Source of the DNA: Verrucomicrobiota bacterium
GTDB taxonomy: Bacteria; Verrucomicrobiota; Verrucomicrobiia; Limisphaerales; J093
Length of the DNA: 64,000 nucleotides
Assembly: GCA_016871715.1 (NCBI GenBank)
Contig: VHCO01000005.1
Coordinates: 1 to 64,000, forward strand
Direction of reading: 5' to 3'
Each line of letters opens with the position of its first letter. The first letter of the stretch is position 1. The notes beneath the pieces are model-generated. The model saw nothing but the letters and a program-made list of their open reading frames with translations. It searched no databases and was not told the origin of the DNA. The translations under genes were made by a program, and so were the position numbers. Shown one piece after another: positions 44,155 to 54,351 of this stretch.

Positions 44155-45372
44155 ATGAGAATCAGGTTTGCCGGCAGACGGTTCTGGGAGAACGTCGCGC
44201 GCGTGAAATCGGTTTTGGCTTCGAGCTGGAGGCGAGTCCGACGGTTGATTGGGCGGGTGTGGGGTCGTGACCCCGCGCCGGCTCGGCAGGCGGACGTTGG
44301 GGTTGGACGGAGCCGACGGGAGCTGTTGCGCGCCTTGGGAAGTCTGCCGCTGTTGGGGTGGTTGTCATGGCCTCGAGCGCGGGCGGTGGGGGCCGAGTCG
44401 GTGGATGGCGTCAGTGGCGCCACGATTACGTTGTTCGACAAGTCCGAGGCGGAGGAGTACCTCCGGCTGCGCGGGTTGGACTTACAGAGCCCAGCGGCGC
44501 ATGCACTGCAGGGGCATATGCCCGTGGGCAAGTTGGGCGGGTTAACGCTGGGGCGGCTGATCAGTGGGAGCAACCTGATCAGCATGAATCTGCACGCGCG
44601 GGATTTGGGGTATGTAGGGGAATTGGCGCGTCACTACAACACGCAGGACCGGATCTTCCTGACGCTCAAGAAGCTGGAGGAACAGGGCGTCAACGCCATC
44701 GTCCTGAAGAACCACAACTTCCGCCAGTTCAAGCTGGCCAAGTACTGGACCGACTGGGGGGGCCGGATGAAATGGATCGCCGACGTCATCACGACCGACC
44801 TCAACCAGTATGAGCGGTTGTTGGTGGAGCACCTCGAGCTGGGGGCGGCGGCGGCTTACTTGTGGGGTGGGGCCAGCGACACTTGGTATCACCAGGGGAA
44901 AGCGCGCCAGATCGTGCAGGCCTACGAGATCATGCGACGTTACTCGATCCCCGTGGGTATTGGCGCGCATCGGATCGAGCCGATCGCGTTCTGTGAAGAG
45001 GAAGGTTTGAAGCCGGATTTCTACTTTCTGACGTTGCACCACGATCGCTATTGGTCGGCGCACCCGCGGGGCAACCGGCGGTTCCAAGAGATGTACGAAC
45101 CGGACTCGCCCGACCACGACTTTTACCACGACAACCTCTTCTGCCATGACGCCGAGCGGACTGCGGCGTATATGCAGGATGTCGACGTCCCGTGGATCGC
45201 GTTCAAGGTGCTGGCGGCCGGCGCTATCCCGCCCCGGGACGGTTTTCGCTATGCGTTCCGGAGCGGCGCGGACTTCATCTGTGTGGGCATGTTCGATTGG
45301 CAGGTGGTCGAGGACGCGCGCTTGGTGCGCGATGCCGTGGTCGAGGCGCGGAGCCGGCCGCGCCGGTGGTGA
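44155..45372 (+). CDS. Tat-exported conserved protein, aldo/keto-reductase-like TIM barrel (function unknown)
   Basis: A 405-residue protein. 'GRSRRELLRALGSLPLLGWLSW' at about residues 45-65 is a Tat signal (S-R-R-x-L-L). The body ('LGGLTLGRLISGSNLISMNLHARDLGYVG', 'RIFLTLKKLEEQGVNAIVL', 'YSIPVGIGAHRIEP', 'FYFLTLHHDRYW', 'GADFICVGMFDWQVVED') resembles proteins from Planctomycetes/Verrucomicrobia related to aldo-keto reductases. I see no full AKR catalytic tetrad. The ATG at 44155 is preferred because the GTG at 44020 adds a low-complexity stretch. It is 62 bp upstream of the dus gene. Confidence 0.7.
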   Translation: MRIRFAGRRFWENVARVKSVLASSWRRVRRLIGRVWGRDPAPARQADVGVGRSRRELLRALGSLPLLGWLSWPRARAVGAESVDGVSGATITLFDKSEAEEYLRLRGLDLQSPAAHALQGHMPVGKLGGLTLGRLISGSNLISMNLHARDLGYVGELARHYNTQDRIFLTLKKLEEQGVNAIVLKNHNFRQFKLAKYWTDWGGRMKWIADVITTDLNQYERLLVEHLELGAAAAYLWGGASDTWYHQGKARQIVQAYEIMRRYSIPVGIGAHRIEPIAFCEEEGLKPDFYFLTLHHDRYWSAHPRGNRRFQEMYEPDSPDHDFYHDNLFCHDAERTAAYMQDVDVPWIAFKVLAAGAIPPRDGFRYAFRSGADFICVGMFDWQVVEDARLVRDAVVEARSRPRRW

Positions 45373-45434
45373 GGTGGATCGGGGTGGTGGCTTGACCTTA
45401 TTGCCGCGCCTGGGCGTAGGGGTATAGTCGGCGC

Positions 45435-46547
45435 ATGTTGCGGTTGGGCACGGTCACGCTCGAGTCGAACTTGTTCCTCGCTCCGCTCGCCGGGTACACC
45501 AATTTGCCGTTTCGGCTGGCGATACGCGAGTTGGGCGGGGTGGGGCTATGCACGACCGACCTGGTGAACGCGCGCTCGCTGCTCGAGCGGAGAGCCAAAG
45601 CCCTCAAGCTCATCGAGACGCGCCCGGCGGATCGGCCCTTAGCGGTTCAACTCTTCGGGGCTGTGGCGGAAGAGATGCGCGACGCGGCGGTTTACCTCGA
45701 ATCGCTCGGCGTAGCGGCGGTGGACATCAACATGGGTTGTCCAGTGCGCAAGGTGTGCCGGGTGGGGGGCGGTTCGGCCATGCTGAACGAGCTGGACAAG
45801 ACCGCCGCTCTGGTGCGGGGCATGGTTGCGGCGGTGCGGATCCCGGTGACGGCCAAGATGCGGCTGGGTTGGGACGACGCCAACTGGACGGCGCCGGACC
45901 TGGCGCGGGCGCTCGAGGACGTTGGGGTGGCGGCGGTATTCGTGCATGGGCGGACGCGGGAGCAGGGGTTCGGCGGCACGGTGAACTTGGCCGGGATCCG
46001 CGCGGTGGTCCGGGCGGTAAACCGGATTCCGGTGATTGGCAACGGGGATGTGACGACGCCGGAGGCGGCGAAGCAGATGCTCGAGGAGACTGGATGCGCC
46101 GGGGTCAGCATGGGCCGCGGGGCGTTCCACAATCCGTGGTTGTTCGTGCAGACCCGGCATTACTTGGAGATGGGTGAACGGTTGCCGGAGCCGGATTTCG
46201 AGCAACGCGTGGTGCTGATGTGCCGGCATCTGGACCTGATGATCGAGGTCTTTGGCGAGGCGCTGGGGTGTCGCATGTTTCGGAAGGTGGCGCCGTGGTA
46301 CGCGCGCCGGTTTGGCCCGGCGGTCGAGTTCAAGAAGCGGGTGGTGACCTGCGCCAGCCGAGCGGAGTTTGACACGATCCTCGCCGAGTACCGGCGGTGG
46401 CGGGAGCAGTTCCTGGACGAGCGAGGTGAGCTGCAGCCACGGTTTCGGCCTGCCCCACTCGCGGCCGCGTTGAAATCGGCGGGCGCGGGCGCGGGCTGCG
46501 CGGGAGGCAGTGTGCCGGTGCCGCGGGGGCCGGTCGAGCGGTGGTGA
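45435..46547 (+). CDS. dus: tRNA-dihydrouridine synthase (DusB-type)
   Basis: A 370-residue FMN enzyme reducing uridines in tRNA D-loops. Core marks: 'NLFLAPLAGYTNLPFR', 'RPLAVQLFGA', the catalytic Cys in 'DINMGCPVRKVCRVGGGSAML', 'VTAKMRLGWD', 'VHGRTREQGFGG', 'IPVIGNGDVTTPEAAKQML' and 'GVSMGRGAFHNPWLF'. The last 40 residues are Pro/Ala/Gly-rich and not part of the fold. A TATAGT hexamer (45423-45428) lies only 6 nt before the ATG, so the mRNA may be nearly leaderless. Confidence 0.94.
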   Translation: MLRLGTVTLESNLFLAPLAGYTNLPFRLAIRELGGVGLCTTDLVNARSLLERRAKALKLIETRPADRPLAVQLFGAVAEEMRDAAVYLESLGVAAVDINMGCPVRKVCRVGGGSAMLNELDKTAALVRGMVAAVRIPVTAKMRLGWDDANWTAPDLARALEDVGVAAVFVHGRTREQGFGGTVNLAGIRAVVRAVNRIPVIGNGDVTTPEAAKQMLEETGCAGVSMGRGAFHNPWLFVQTRHYLEMGERLPEPDFEQRVVLMCRHLDLMIEVFGEALGCRMFRKVAPWYARRFGPAVEFKKRVVTCASRAEFDTILAEYRRWREQFLDERGELQPRFRPAPLAAALKSAGAGAGCAGGSVPVPRGPVERW

Positions 46548-46620
46548 GGCATGAGGCAAGAAAAAGGGAGTGGAGCCGCGGGGGACGAGGCTGGCATAGT
46601 GGGCCTGGAGCACGACGGCG

Positions 46621-47823
46621 ATGAGTATGTTCGAAACAGTTGGGCGCGGGGCCGAGGCGACCGAGCGAAAGGACAACACGCGACGGAAGCTCGAGCGGAT
46701 GAACCGGGCGTTGCGCCACCAAACGCCCGATCGGGTGCCGATCAGCGATTTTTTCTGGGGCAGCTTCACGCGGCGTTGGCGGGAGGAGCTGGGGTTGGCG
46801 GCCGACGCCAATCCCTATTACCATTACGACCTAGATTGGATCGTGACGGTACCGAACATGGACCCGTGGATTCGCCCCTTCCAAACGCTGGCCGAGAACG
46901 CCGAGGAGGTGGTGGTGAAGACCGGGTTTGGCGCGACGCTGCGCAAGCGGTTCGATTTGCCCATGCCGGAGATGCAGGCCTGGGAGGTCGACACCTTCGC
47001 GGCGCTGGAGCGGGTCGAGTTCGATGACCCGCGGGATCCGCGGCGGTTTCTGGCGGCGGGCGACAACCAGATCGCCGGGGTGGGAGACGGATTCCAGCGC
47101 GATTCGCCGGCTTGGCTCGAGACGGTGCGGTCGTTGCGTCCGGACTTCCCCGTGTACGGCAGCATGATCGAGGCGAGCGAATGTCTCACGCGCCTGATCG
47201 GGCAAGGGAACACGCTGCTCTGGATGGCGGAGCATCCGGAGCGCATGGGGGCGGTCATCAACCGGTTAGGGGCGTATTACCTCGAGATGGCCCGGGCCGA
47301 ACTCGAGGCTGGCCGGGGGTTGCTGGACGGGTTTGTGATTTGGGGTGACGTGGCCTACAAGAAGGGGACGTTCATGTCGCCGAACTACTGGCGCGCCTAC
47401 TACAAGCCTTGGGTGGTCAAGATGGTGAAGCTGGCGCAGGCGCACGGTCTGCCGGTGATCTACCACGGGTGCGGCAACGTGAAGGCGCTGTTGCCCGATT
47501 TCATCGCGATGGGCGTCGATGGCTACAACCCGCTCGAGGCGAAGGCGGGGCTGGATGTGGTCCACTTGCGCCGGGTCTACCGCGACCAGCTCGCCTTTTG
47601 CGGCAACAGCGACGTGACGGTGTGGGAGACAGGGGATCGCGCGGCGGTGCGGCGCGAGGTGTTGCGCAAGCTCAACGCCGCCAAGCAGGGCGGGTACGTC
47701 TTTATGTCGGACCACTCGGTGACCAGCGCCGTGTCTGGGCCGACGTACGATTACATCGTGGCCCTGGTGCGCGAGCACGGGCGCTACCCGCTGGCGCTCG
47801 GCGAATTCGACGAGGCAGTTTGA
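46621..47823 (+). CDS. Uroporphyrinogen decarboxylase (URO-D) family protein
   Basis: A 400-residue URO-D-fold protein, longer than HemE (about 350). The opening 'NRALRHQTPDRVPISDFFWG' is typical of non-heme URO-D paralogues. A Zn/corrinoid-methyltransferase-like pattern is hinted at by 'GLPVIYHGCGNVKALLPDFIAMG' (HxC), followed by 'GYNPLEAKAGLDVVHL' and 'LAFCGNSDV'. That HxC is a mark of MtaA/MtbA-like methyltransferases or related metal-dependent members rather than HemE. It is adjacent to rhaM, so a sugar or methyl-transfer role is possible; the function is unassigned. Confidence 0.82.
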   Translation: MSMFETVGRGAEATERKDNTRRKLERMNRALRHQTPDRVPISDFFWGSFTRRWREELGLAADANPYYHYDLDWIVTVPNMDPWIRPFQTLAENAEEVVVKTGFGATLRKRFDLPMPEMQAWEVDTFAALERVEFDDPRDPRRFLAAGDNQIAGVGDGFQRDSPAWLETVRSLRPDFPVYGSMIEASECLTRLIGQGNTLLWMAEHPERMGAVINRLGAYYLEMARAELEAGRGLLDGFVIWGDVAYKKGTFMSPNYWRAYYKPWVVKMVKLAQAHGLPVIYHGCGNVKALLPDFIAMGVDGYNPLEAKAGLDVVHLRRVYRDQLAFCGNSDVTVWETGDRAAVRREVLRKLNAAKQGGYVFMSDHSVTSAVSGPTYDYIVALVREHGRYPLALGEFDEAV

Positions 47824-47881
47824 CGACCCAGTGGGCAGGTCCTGGGGAGCGGCTTTGGCTTCAACCGAAAGGAAACCAGCG

Positions 47882-48220
47882 ATGAAACGTTACGGCATGG
47901 TGCTGGGGCTGCGGCCCGAGCGCATCGAAGAATACAAGCGGTTGCACGAGGCGGTTTGGCCGGACGTGCTCAAGATGATCCGCGAGTGCCACATTCGGAA
48001 CTACTCGATCTACCTGCGCCAACTGGACGACGGCGCCTGGTACCTCTTCAGCTACTTCGAGTACACCGGCAAGGACTTCGCCACCGACATGGCCCGGATG
48101 GCGGCGGACCCGACCACGCAACGCTGGTGGTCGTTCTGCAAGCCTTGTCAGAAACCGCTGGTGGGGCGCGCGGCTGACGAATGGTGGGCGTCTATGGAAG
48201 AGGTCTTCCACATGGACTGA
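47882..48220 (+). CDS. rhaM: L-rhamnose mutarotase
   Basis: A 112-residue ferredoxin-like-fold enzyme that interconverts alpha and beta L-rhamnose. Family marks: 'YGMVLGLRPERIEEYKRLHEAVWPDVL' with the catalytic His, 'NYSIYLRQLDDGAWYLFSYFEYTG', 'DPTTQRWWSFCKPCQKPL' and 'WWASMEEVFHMD'. The ATG at 47882 matches the family start. It lies 58 bp after the URO-D-family gene; no rhamnose kinase, isomerase or aldolase is in the window. Confidence 0.95.
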   Translation: MKRYGMVLGLRPERIEEYKRLHEAVWPDVLKMIRECHIRNYSIYLRQLDDGAWYLFSYFEYTGKDFATDMARMAADPTTQRWWSFCKPCQKPLVGRAADEWWASMEEVFHMD

Positions 48221-48237
48221 GCAGCGCGAGCGCCGGT

Positions 48238-48263
48238 GCGCAAGGGGACCTTGTGCCTTGCGC
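48238..48263. terminator. Hairpin between convergent rhaM and hsp70 genes
   Basis: GCGCAAGG (48238-48245) pairs with CCTTGCGC (48256-48263) over a 10-base loop. There is no T-run, so it could be a factor-dependent or weak bidirectional terminator. Confidence 0.35.
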
Positions 48264-48300
48264 GTTGGCGCGGGCCCCGACCATCGATGGCGCCGCCCTG

Positions 48301-50304
48301 CTACCGGATCACGCCGCGTTTGCGGAGCAGGGCTTCCATGGCCTGATCCATCATCAAGTCGGCCAACGGCCGGGTGGCGTCGTCCAACTCGGCCGTGGCG
48401 GCCTTGAGTTGGGGCACGTGACCGGTTCGGGTGCGGGTGTCTTCGGTGGCGAGGGCCTGCTCGGTGGCGGCCAGCGCGGCCTCGATGCGGGTCCGGCTGG
48501 CCGGGTCGAGTTGGGTGTGGCACTCGGTTAAGCCTTTGCGGGTGGCAGCGATGGTTTCGGCCGCGCGGAGTTTGGCCTCGATCCACTGGCGCGCCTGGAG
48601 ATCGTCGAAGGCGTGGGCGACCGATTCCTCGACCATTCGTTGGACGGCGTCGTCGTCGACGTCGACGGCCGAGCGCATGGGCACGACGACTTGACGGCCG
48701 GTTTTGACGTCGCGGGCGAGCACGTGGAGGATGCCGTTGGCGTCGATCTCGAACTGGACACCGACGCGCGCCACGCCTTTGGGGGCCGGCTCGAACTCGA
48801 GGGTGAACCGCCCCAAGGTCCAGTTGTCGGCGGCCCGCTCGCGTTCGCCCTGGAGGACGTGGATGAGCATGCTGCGTTGGTAATCGACGGCGGTGGTGAA
48901 CAGCTCGCCGGCCTTGATGGGCAGGGTCGAGTTGCGGGGGATGATGACATTCATCAAGCCGCCGAAGGTCTCGAGGCCAAGGGACAACGGCGTCACGTCC
49001 AGCAAGAGCAGGTTTTGGAAGCCGCCGGCGAGGATCTCCGCTTGGATGGCTGCCCCCAAGGCCACGGCCTCGTCTGGGTTCTGGGACGTGTTCAGGCGTG
49101 GGCCCTCGAGCGGCGAAGGATCGATCGGTCCGGCCTGCGGCGCGGCGGTGTCCGGCTCGGGGACGCACCCGAACCAGGCGGCAACGAGCTGGCGCACCAG
49201 GGGCATGCGCGTTTGGCCGCCCACCAGGAGGACTTGATGCAGGTCTTTGGCCTCGAGCTTGGCGTCGGCCAGCGCCCGCAGGCAATGCGGCCGGGTGCGC
49301 TCGATCAGGTCGCACGTCAGCCGCTCGAGCTCCGTTCGTGTCAGGCGGCAACTGAAACTGAAGTCGGGCGTCAAAAAGGGCAGTGCCACCTCGACCTCAG
49401 TCTCGGTCGAGAGTCGAATTTTCGCCTGCTCGGCCGCCTCGCGGATACGCGAGAGCAGGGGTAAGGCGGCGGAAGGCGGCAAGCCACTCCCGGCCGGAGG
49501 CGGAAGAGGGACGGGGGCATCGGACACAGGCGACGCGGGGGGTGCGGCGGGGTCGAGGTAGGTCAGGTCTGGGCCACCGGCGGCTCGGATACGTTCGAGC
49601 AGATGGTCGGCGAGTCGGCGGTCGAGGTCGTCGCCGCCGAGGCGGGTGTTGCCGCTGGTGGCGAGCACTTGGAAGACGCCGCCGTGGAGCTCGAGGATCG
49701 AGAGATCGAAGGTGCCGCCGCCGAGGTCGTACACGGCCAGGCGCGAGCGCTCGCGGAGGCGGTCCAGGCCATAGGCGAGGGCGGCGGCGGTGGGTTCGTT
49801 CACGATCCGCTCGACGCTGAACCCGGCCAGTTCGCCGGCCAGTTTGGTGGCCTGGCGTTGGGCGTCGTTGAAGTAGGCCGGCACGGTGATCACCGCCCCC
49901 GTGACCGGTTCGCCCAGCGCCGCCTCGGCATCGCCCTTGAGCTTCTTGAGCACCTCGGCGGAGACCTCGGCCGGCGTGTAGGTGCGGCCGTGGATTTCGA
50001 GGGTGACCGGCTCGCTGCCTTGGCCGCGGACGGGATAGGTGACGCGGCGTTCGTCGTGGCTGAGCTCTTGGCCGCGCCGACCCATAAAGCGCTTGACCGA
50101 GTACACCGTTTCCGCCGGGCGTAGGATGCGGATGCGATGGGCTGGGCGCCCCACGAGTGGTGGGGCGTCCGGGGCGGGGTAATGCACGACCGACGGTGTG
50201 AGGCGTTGGCCGTCCGGATCGGCGAGGACACCAGGGATGCCAGCGTCCACGACAGCAACGAGGGAATGGGTGGTGCCCAGGTCGATGCCGACGATCTTGC
50301 TCAT
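48301..50304 (-). CDS. Hsp70-family chaperone (HscA/DnaK-like)
   Basis: A 667-residue Hsp70. ATPase signatures: '[15 protein letters not shown]', '[18 protein letters not shown]', '[16 protein letters not shown]', '[13 protein letters not shown]'. The substrate-binding part begins '[24 protein letters not shown]' and the lid follows. Two Pro/Ala-rich inserts (about residues 255-285 and 395-420) are not in DnaK. There is no C-terminal EEVD, DnaJ or GrpE neighbour, so it looks like an HscA-type specialised paralogue. It lies 57 bp downstream of the SNF2 helicase gene and is probably co-transcribed with it. Confidence 0.9.
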   Translation of the reverse strand: MSKIVGIDLGTTHSLVAVVDAGIPGVLADPDGQRLTPSVVHYPAPDAPPLVGRPAHRIRILRPAETVYSVKRFMGRRGQELSHDERRVTYPVRGQGSEPVTLEIHGRTYTPAEVSAEVLKKLKGDAEAALGEPVTGAVITVPAYFNDAQRQATKLAGELAGFSVERIVNEPTAAALAYGLDRLRERSRLAVYDLGGGTFDLSILELHGGVFQVLATSGNTRLGGDDLDRRLADHLLERIRAAGGPDLTYLDPAAPPASPVSDAPVPLPPPAGSGLPPSAALPLLSRIREAAEQAKIRLSTETEVEVALPFLTPDFSFSCRLTRTELERLTCDLIERTRPHCLRALADAKLEAKDLHQVLLVGGQTRMPLVRQLVAAWFGCVPEPDTAAPQAGPIDPSPLEGPRLNTSQNPDEAVALGAAIQAEILAGGFQNLLLLDVTPLSLGLETFGGLMNVIIPRNSTLPIKAGELFTTAVDYQRSMLIHVLQGERERAADNWTLGRFTLEFEPAPKGVARVGVQFEIDANGILHVLARDVKTGRQVVVPMRSAVDVDDDAVQRMVEESVAHAFDDLQARQWIEAKLRAAETIAATRKGLTECHTQLDPASRTRIEAALAATEQALATEDTRTRTGHVPQLKAATAELDDATRPLADLMMDQAMEALLRKRGVIR

Positions 50305-50361
50305 GATGCGGGAGCGGGGCCGGGTACTGCGGCGGCTGGGCGGGGTGGGGCGGGGTTAGGG

Positions 50362-53300
50362 TTAGTCGGCCAGGAGATACTGGAGGTCGTCGAGGGTGAG
50401 GCTCTGGGCGAACTTCTCTTCGCCCAAAACGTCTTCCGCGAGCGCGGACTTCTGCCGCTGGAGCGCGCGGATTTTCTCTTCGATGCTGTCTTTGATCAGG
50501 AGGCGATAGGCGAGGACTTTATTGACTTGTCCGATGCGGTGAGTGCGGTCGATGGCCTGGTTCTCGACGGCGGGGTTCCACCAGGGATCGAACAGGATGA
50601 CGTAACTGGCGGCGGTGAGGTTCAGGCCGAACCCGCCGGCGCGGAGCGAGATGAGGAACACGCCGGAGCCGGGGGCGGTTTGGAAGCGTTGGACCAGTTC
50701 ACCGCGGTTTTCGGTTTCGCCGGTCAAGTAGTACACGGGCCAACCCAATTCCTCGAGCATGGGCTTGAGCAGCTTGAGCAGTTCGACGAACTGGGAGAAC
50801 ACCAGGACTTTGTGCCCCTCTTCCATGAGCGGCCCCAGTTGGTCCAGCAACGCGCCGACCTTGGCGCTCTCGGCGCGCGAGTCGGGCTTGGCAAGGGCTG
50901 GGTGGCAGCAGATCTGGCGCAGCCGCATCAGCGAGGCCAGGAAGTGGAACTGTTGTTGCGCCAGTTGTTCCGGGGTCTGGATCCCCAGCAACAATTGCTG
51001 GGCACGCTTCAGTTCGGCCCGGTAGAGCAGCTTCTGCTCGCCCTCGATCTCGCAGTACAGGTCTTCCTCGATGCGGTCAGGCAGGTCTTTAGCCACCTGC
51101 CCTTTGGTCCGGCGCAGCAGGAAGGGGCGCACGCGGGCGGCTAGGCGGCGGCGGGCGAAGGGATCGTCTTTGCGGTCGTAGAGGCGGCCGAACTGCTGGC
51201 GGCTGCCGAGGACGCCTGGCATGACGAAGGCCATCAGGCTCCAGAGGTCCATGAGCCGGTTTTCGATGGGTGTACCGGACAGGACCAAGCGGTTCTCCGC
51301 TCGCAGGGCGCGCGCCACTTGCGCCGTTTGGGATCCGGGATTCTTGATGTACTGGCCTTCGTCCAGGATCACCGCGTGCCACCGGATGGGGACGAGGCTC
51401 TCGCCCAACAACCGGAGTTGAGAGTAGTTGACGACGTGCAGATCGGCCTGGTCGAGGTGCTCGTGGAACGCGTTCAGCTCGCTCGCCGGCCAGAGTTTGA
51501 CCCGCAACTGGGGCGTGAACCGGGCCACCTCGGCTCGCCAGTTGTCCATCACGGACTTGGGACAGACCACCAACACCGGCGCCAACGGCGCATCCGGCGC
51601 GGTGCGGGCAGCGGGATCGGCGGCGGGGTGGGCGGGGTCGCAGCCAGGGTTCGGGCGGTCGCCGTTGTTGCCGCCGGCTGCGGGCGTGGCGGGAGTGCGC
51701 AGCCAGACTAACCAGGCCAGGGCCTGGAGCGTTTTGCCCAAGCCCATGTCGTCGGCCAAGATCCCGCCGAAGCGGTTCGCCGCGAGGTATGCCAGGAAAT
51801 GGTACCCCTCGAGTTGGTAGGGCCGGAGGTTAGCCGTCACTCCGGCCGGCAGGGCGGGCGTGACGCGGGCCTGGATTTCGCTGGCGCGTCGTTGGATTTG
51901 GGCGGCTTGCAGTTCGGGCAGGAACTTCTTAGCGGCGTCATCGGCCAGTTGCAGGGCGTGGAGGCGCTGCGGCTCGGAGGTCAGCTCGTGCGGGGTCAGC
52001 CCCAGGCGGGCGAGGCGTTCGTCTTCCTCTTCGGACAGGTCGAATTGGAGTCGGCGCCAGCCTTTGCCGGGCAGGCGAACGTAGCGGCCCTTGGCATCCA
52101 GCAACAACTTCAACTCCTCCGGCGAGAGCGTCGTATCCGAGGCGTCCAGCACCACTTTGAGGTCGAACCAATCGATGGTGGTCTCGGTGGCTTCGAGGCG
52201 GACTTTGCCGGCGACGGCTTGCTGCGCCAGGGTGGCCAGGTCCCCGACCAGGTGGAGGTGGATCTCGGGGGGGACAGTCTTGAGCCAGGCGGCAAAGGTC
52301 TCTGGGAACTGCCGTGTCACGCGCAGGCTCAGGTACCCGTAGTAGGCTTCCCATCGTAGCCCGAGCGGCTCCATGGCGCGCGGCACGCGATCCAGATCGG
52401 TGCGGTCGTAGTAGACCAGGGCTGGGGCGGTTTTGCGCTTGCGCCGGGTGTCGGACTCGACGGCAATCCAGGACTCCCCGTTCCATTGCTCGCGGTGGAC
52501 CCCGTCTTCGGACTCGGCCAAGACGTAGAACTGGCAGACCTCGGTCTTGCTGCCCGGATAAGTGGGCTGCAGCTCGCAGCGCACGGCCACGCGCAGGGGC
52601 ACTTGCCGGACCCGCTCCTGCACGCGGGGCGGCATATCGAGGCCCAAGCTCCGCAACAGCTCGACACCCGGCTGCGTCTCGAGGGCGGGGGCCGGAATCA
52701 GATTCTCTTGCCTGACGTCGAGCAGCAGACCCGCGGCGGGGGGGCCGTGGTAAACCGCGCTGCTGCTCAAGTAGAGGGGCGGCTCGCCGGGCAAGACCCA
52801 CAGCGGACTCGGGGCCGGTGTCCCATCCGCTTTGACCAAGCGCAGCCGGTAATCGTCGTCATCGTTCTCGGCGGGGGTGAGGACCCAGGCCAGCGACTCG
52901 TGGGCGTGTTCCAGGGGCAGGCCGTTCGCCGCGATGAGCCGCTCGCGCAGCGTCGGGTGTCGCAGCAATCGGCCGACCAGGCGCAGCGCGGCGGTGTCGG
53001 CCAGGCTCAGCCGAGGGTGGGGCGAGACGTTATAGCCGCGTTCAAGGGCGACCTGCCAGAGCAAGCCGGCCTCGGGCGTCAATTCGACAGACCCATCGCG
53101 GTAGCTGGAGTGGAATTGGCGCAGGGGCGCAGGCTTGACCGCCTCGAAACCGTCGCGGCCTGGCCGGCGCCATTCCAGTTCGAGGTTTTCGCCGAGGAGC
53201 CGCCAGCGCAGGTCGTACGCCCCGCTGCCAGCGGCCGCCCGGTGCCGCTCCGCCCTGAAGCCCTGCAGCGACTCGGTCCAGCGCTCGATCGACCGGCTCC

Positions 53301-54018
53301 GGTTCCACTTCCGGAGCTTCTCCTGCACCGGGCCGAGGTCGCTAACCGGCTTCATGAATTCCGGCAGGCGCTTGCCGTGCGACTCGAGGGCATGGGCCAC
53401 GTAGAGCCAGAACTCGTGTTCGGTCTCGGGAAAAGCGGGCCAGAGTTGCAGCGTGTTCCAGCCGTAGCCCCCGAGGTTGAGGCCCAGCTCGTCCAAGTCC
53501 CATTGGTTGAGCAGGCGCGTCTGGCAAACGCGCGTGTAGACCTCGTTGAGCCGTTGCAGGAACACGCGCTCTTGGGGTTTGAGCGAGCGCCCCAAACCCC
53601 GCGCGACGGTGTCGGCTAACGAGGTGTGGCCCGCCGAGCCGTTCTGCGTGCGCTCGGCGGCGCCGCGGCGAAGGAGGGCCGGCTTCTTGCCCGTGCTCAG
53701 GCTGCGCACGGTCGAGAGGTTGTGCTCGGCCAGGAGCGCTTTCATGGCCGCATACAGGTGCGGGCAGTCGTCGCCGTCGTCCGAGGAACATGAGCACCAG
53801 CCGATCCAGCTCTCGTTCCCGGGGCATTCGAGGTGAACAGAGTGTTCTTCGCCATCGACCACGATGGCCTCGTACTCGAGGCCGGGCTCGACACACCGAA
53901 GCTGTTGGACCCGACCGGTCCGGAAGCAGAGTTCACCCGCTTTGATGGCGCGGCTGCTGAATTCTTCCAGGTAGTCGGCGGCGTCCTGAGCGTTAACCAG
54001 TTCGTACATGTCGCTCAT
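50362..54018 (-). CDS. SWIM zinc-finger SNF2 family helicase
   Basis: A 1218-residue protein. A SWIM zinc finger sits near residue 80 ('WCSCSSDDGDDCPHLYAAMKALL', CxC...CPH). The SNF2 motor is in the C-terminal third: motif I 'GILADDMGLGKTLQAL', motif II as 'AVILDEGQYIKNP', motif III 'LSGTPIENRLMDLWSLM', motif IV 'KVLVFSQFVELL', motif V 'LISLRAGGFGLNLTAA' and motif VI 'QAIDRTHRIGQ'. It probably remodels nucleoprotein complexes or transcription complexes. The ATG at 54018 begins 'MSDMYELVNAQ'. It is followed by the Hsp70 gene. Confidence 0.93.
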   Translation of the reverse strand: MSDMYELVNAQDAADYLEEFSSRAIKAGELCFRTGRVQQLRCVEPGLEYEAIVVDGEEHSVHLECPGNESWIGWCSCSSDDGDDCPHLYAAMKALLAEHNLSTVRSLSTGKKPALLRRGAAERTQNGSAGHTSLADTVARGLGRSLKPQERVFLQRLNEVYTRVCQTRLLNQWDLDELGLNLGGYGWNTLQLWPAFPETEHEFWLYVAHALESHGKRLPEFMKPVSDLGPVQEKLRKWNRSRSIERWTESLQGFRAERHRAAAGSGAYDLRWRLLGENLELEWRRPGRDGFEAVKPAPLRQFHSSYRDGSVELTPEAGLLWQVALERGYNVSPHPRLSLADTAALRLVGRLLRHPTLRERLIAANGLPLEHAHESLAWVLTPAENDDDDYRLRLVKADGTPAPSPLWVLPGEPPLYLSSSAVYHGPPAAGLLLDVRQENLIPAPALETQPGVELLRSLGLDMPPRVQERVRQVPLRVAVRCELQPTYPGSKTEVCQFYVLAESEDGVHREQWNGESWIAVESDTRRKRKTAPALVYYDRTDLDRVPRAMEPLGLRWEAYYGYLSLRVTRQFPETFAAWLKTVPPEIHLHLVGDLATLAQQAVAGKVRLEATETTIDWFDLKVVLDASDTTLSPEELKLLLDAKGRYVRLPGKGWRRLQFDLSEEEDERLARLGLTPHELTSEPQRLHALQLADDAAKKFLPELQAAQIQRRASEIQARVTPALPAGVTANLRPYQLEGYHFLAYLAANRFGGILADDMGLGKTLQALAWLVWLRTPATPAAGGNNGDRPNPGCDPAHPAADPAARTAPDAPLAPVLVVCPKSVMDNWRAEVARFTPQLRVKLWPASELNAFHEHLDQADLHVVNYSQLRLLGESLVPIRWHAVILDEGQYIKNPGSQTAQVARALRAENRLVLSGTPIENRLMDLWSLMAFVMPGVLGSRQQFGRLYDRKDDPFARRRLAARVRPFLLRRTKGQVAKDLPDRIEEDLYCEIEGEQKLLYRAELKRAQQLLLGIQTPEQLAQQQFHFLASLMRLRQICCHPALAKPDSRAESAKVGALLDQLGPLMEEGHKVLVFSQFVELLKLLKPMLEELGWPVYYLTGETENRGELVQRFQTAPGSGVFLISLRAGGFGLNLTAASYVILFDPWWNPAVENQAIDRTHRIGQVNKVLAYRLLIKDSIEEKIRALQRQKSALAEDVLGEEKFAQSLTLDDLQYLLAD

Positions 54019-54028
54019 CGCAAGCCGC

Positions 54029-54056
54029 AGTGTAGAGCCGGTTCGGCCGGGTACAA
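54029..54056 (-). promoter_or_regulatory. Candidate promoter of SNF2-Hsp70 operon
   Basis: -35-like TTGTAC (54056-54051), 16-bp spacer, -10 TACACT (54034-54029), 10 nt before the ATG. The region from here to 54351 holds no other feature I can support. Confidence 0.45.
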
Positions 54057-54351
54057 GTGGAGAGTGGCCAACCGACGCAGCCGACACGCTGAGCGCTCAG
54101 TGGAACGGCGACCGGTGGGGGACTCACTGGCTCCCTGGTGCCGGCTGCCGGCTGCTGGGGGCTGTGGCGCGCAGGGTTTGGCCACCTCATCGGTCTTCGA
54201 ACCCGTTCCGTGCCAGCGCCTGGCGCAGAATGGTTCTGTCAATGACTAAAAACCCGTCGAGTAGTACTGTTCGACCTGGAGCCTATGTCAACGACGACAA
54301 GAAAGTCACTTAGCTCGGCAGTCTATGATCCGGGGCACTGCATCTGTCTGG

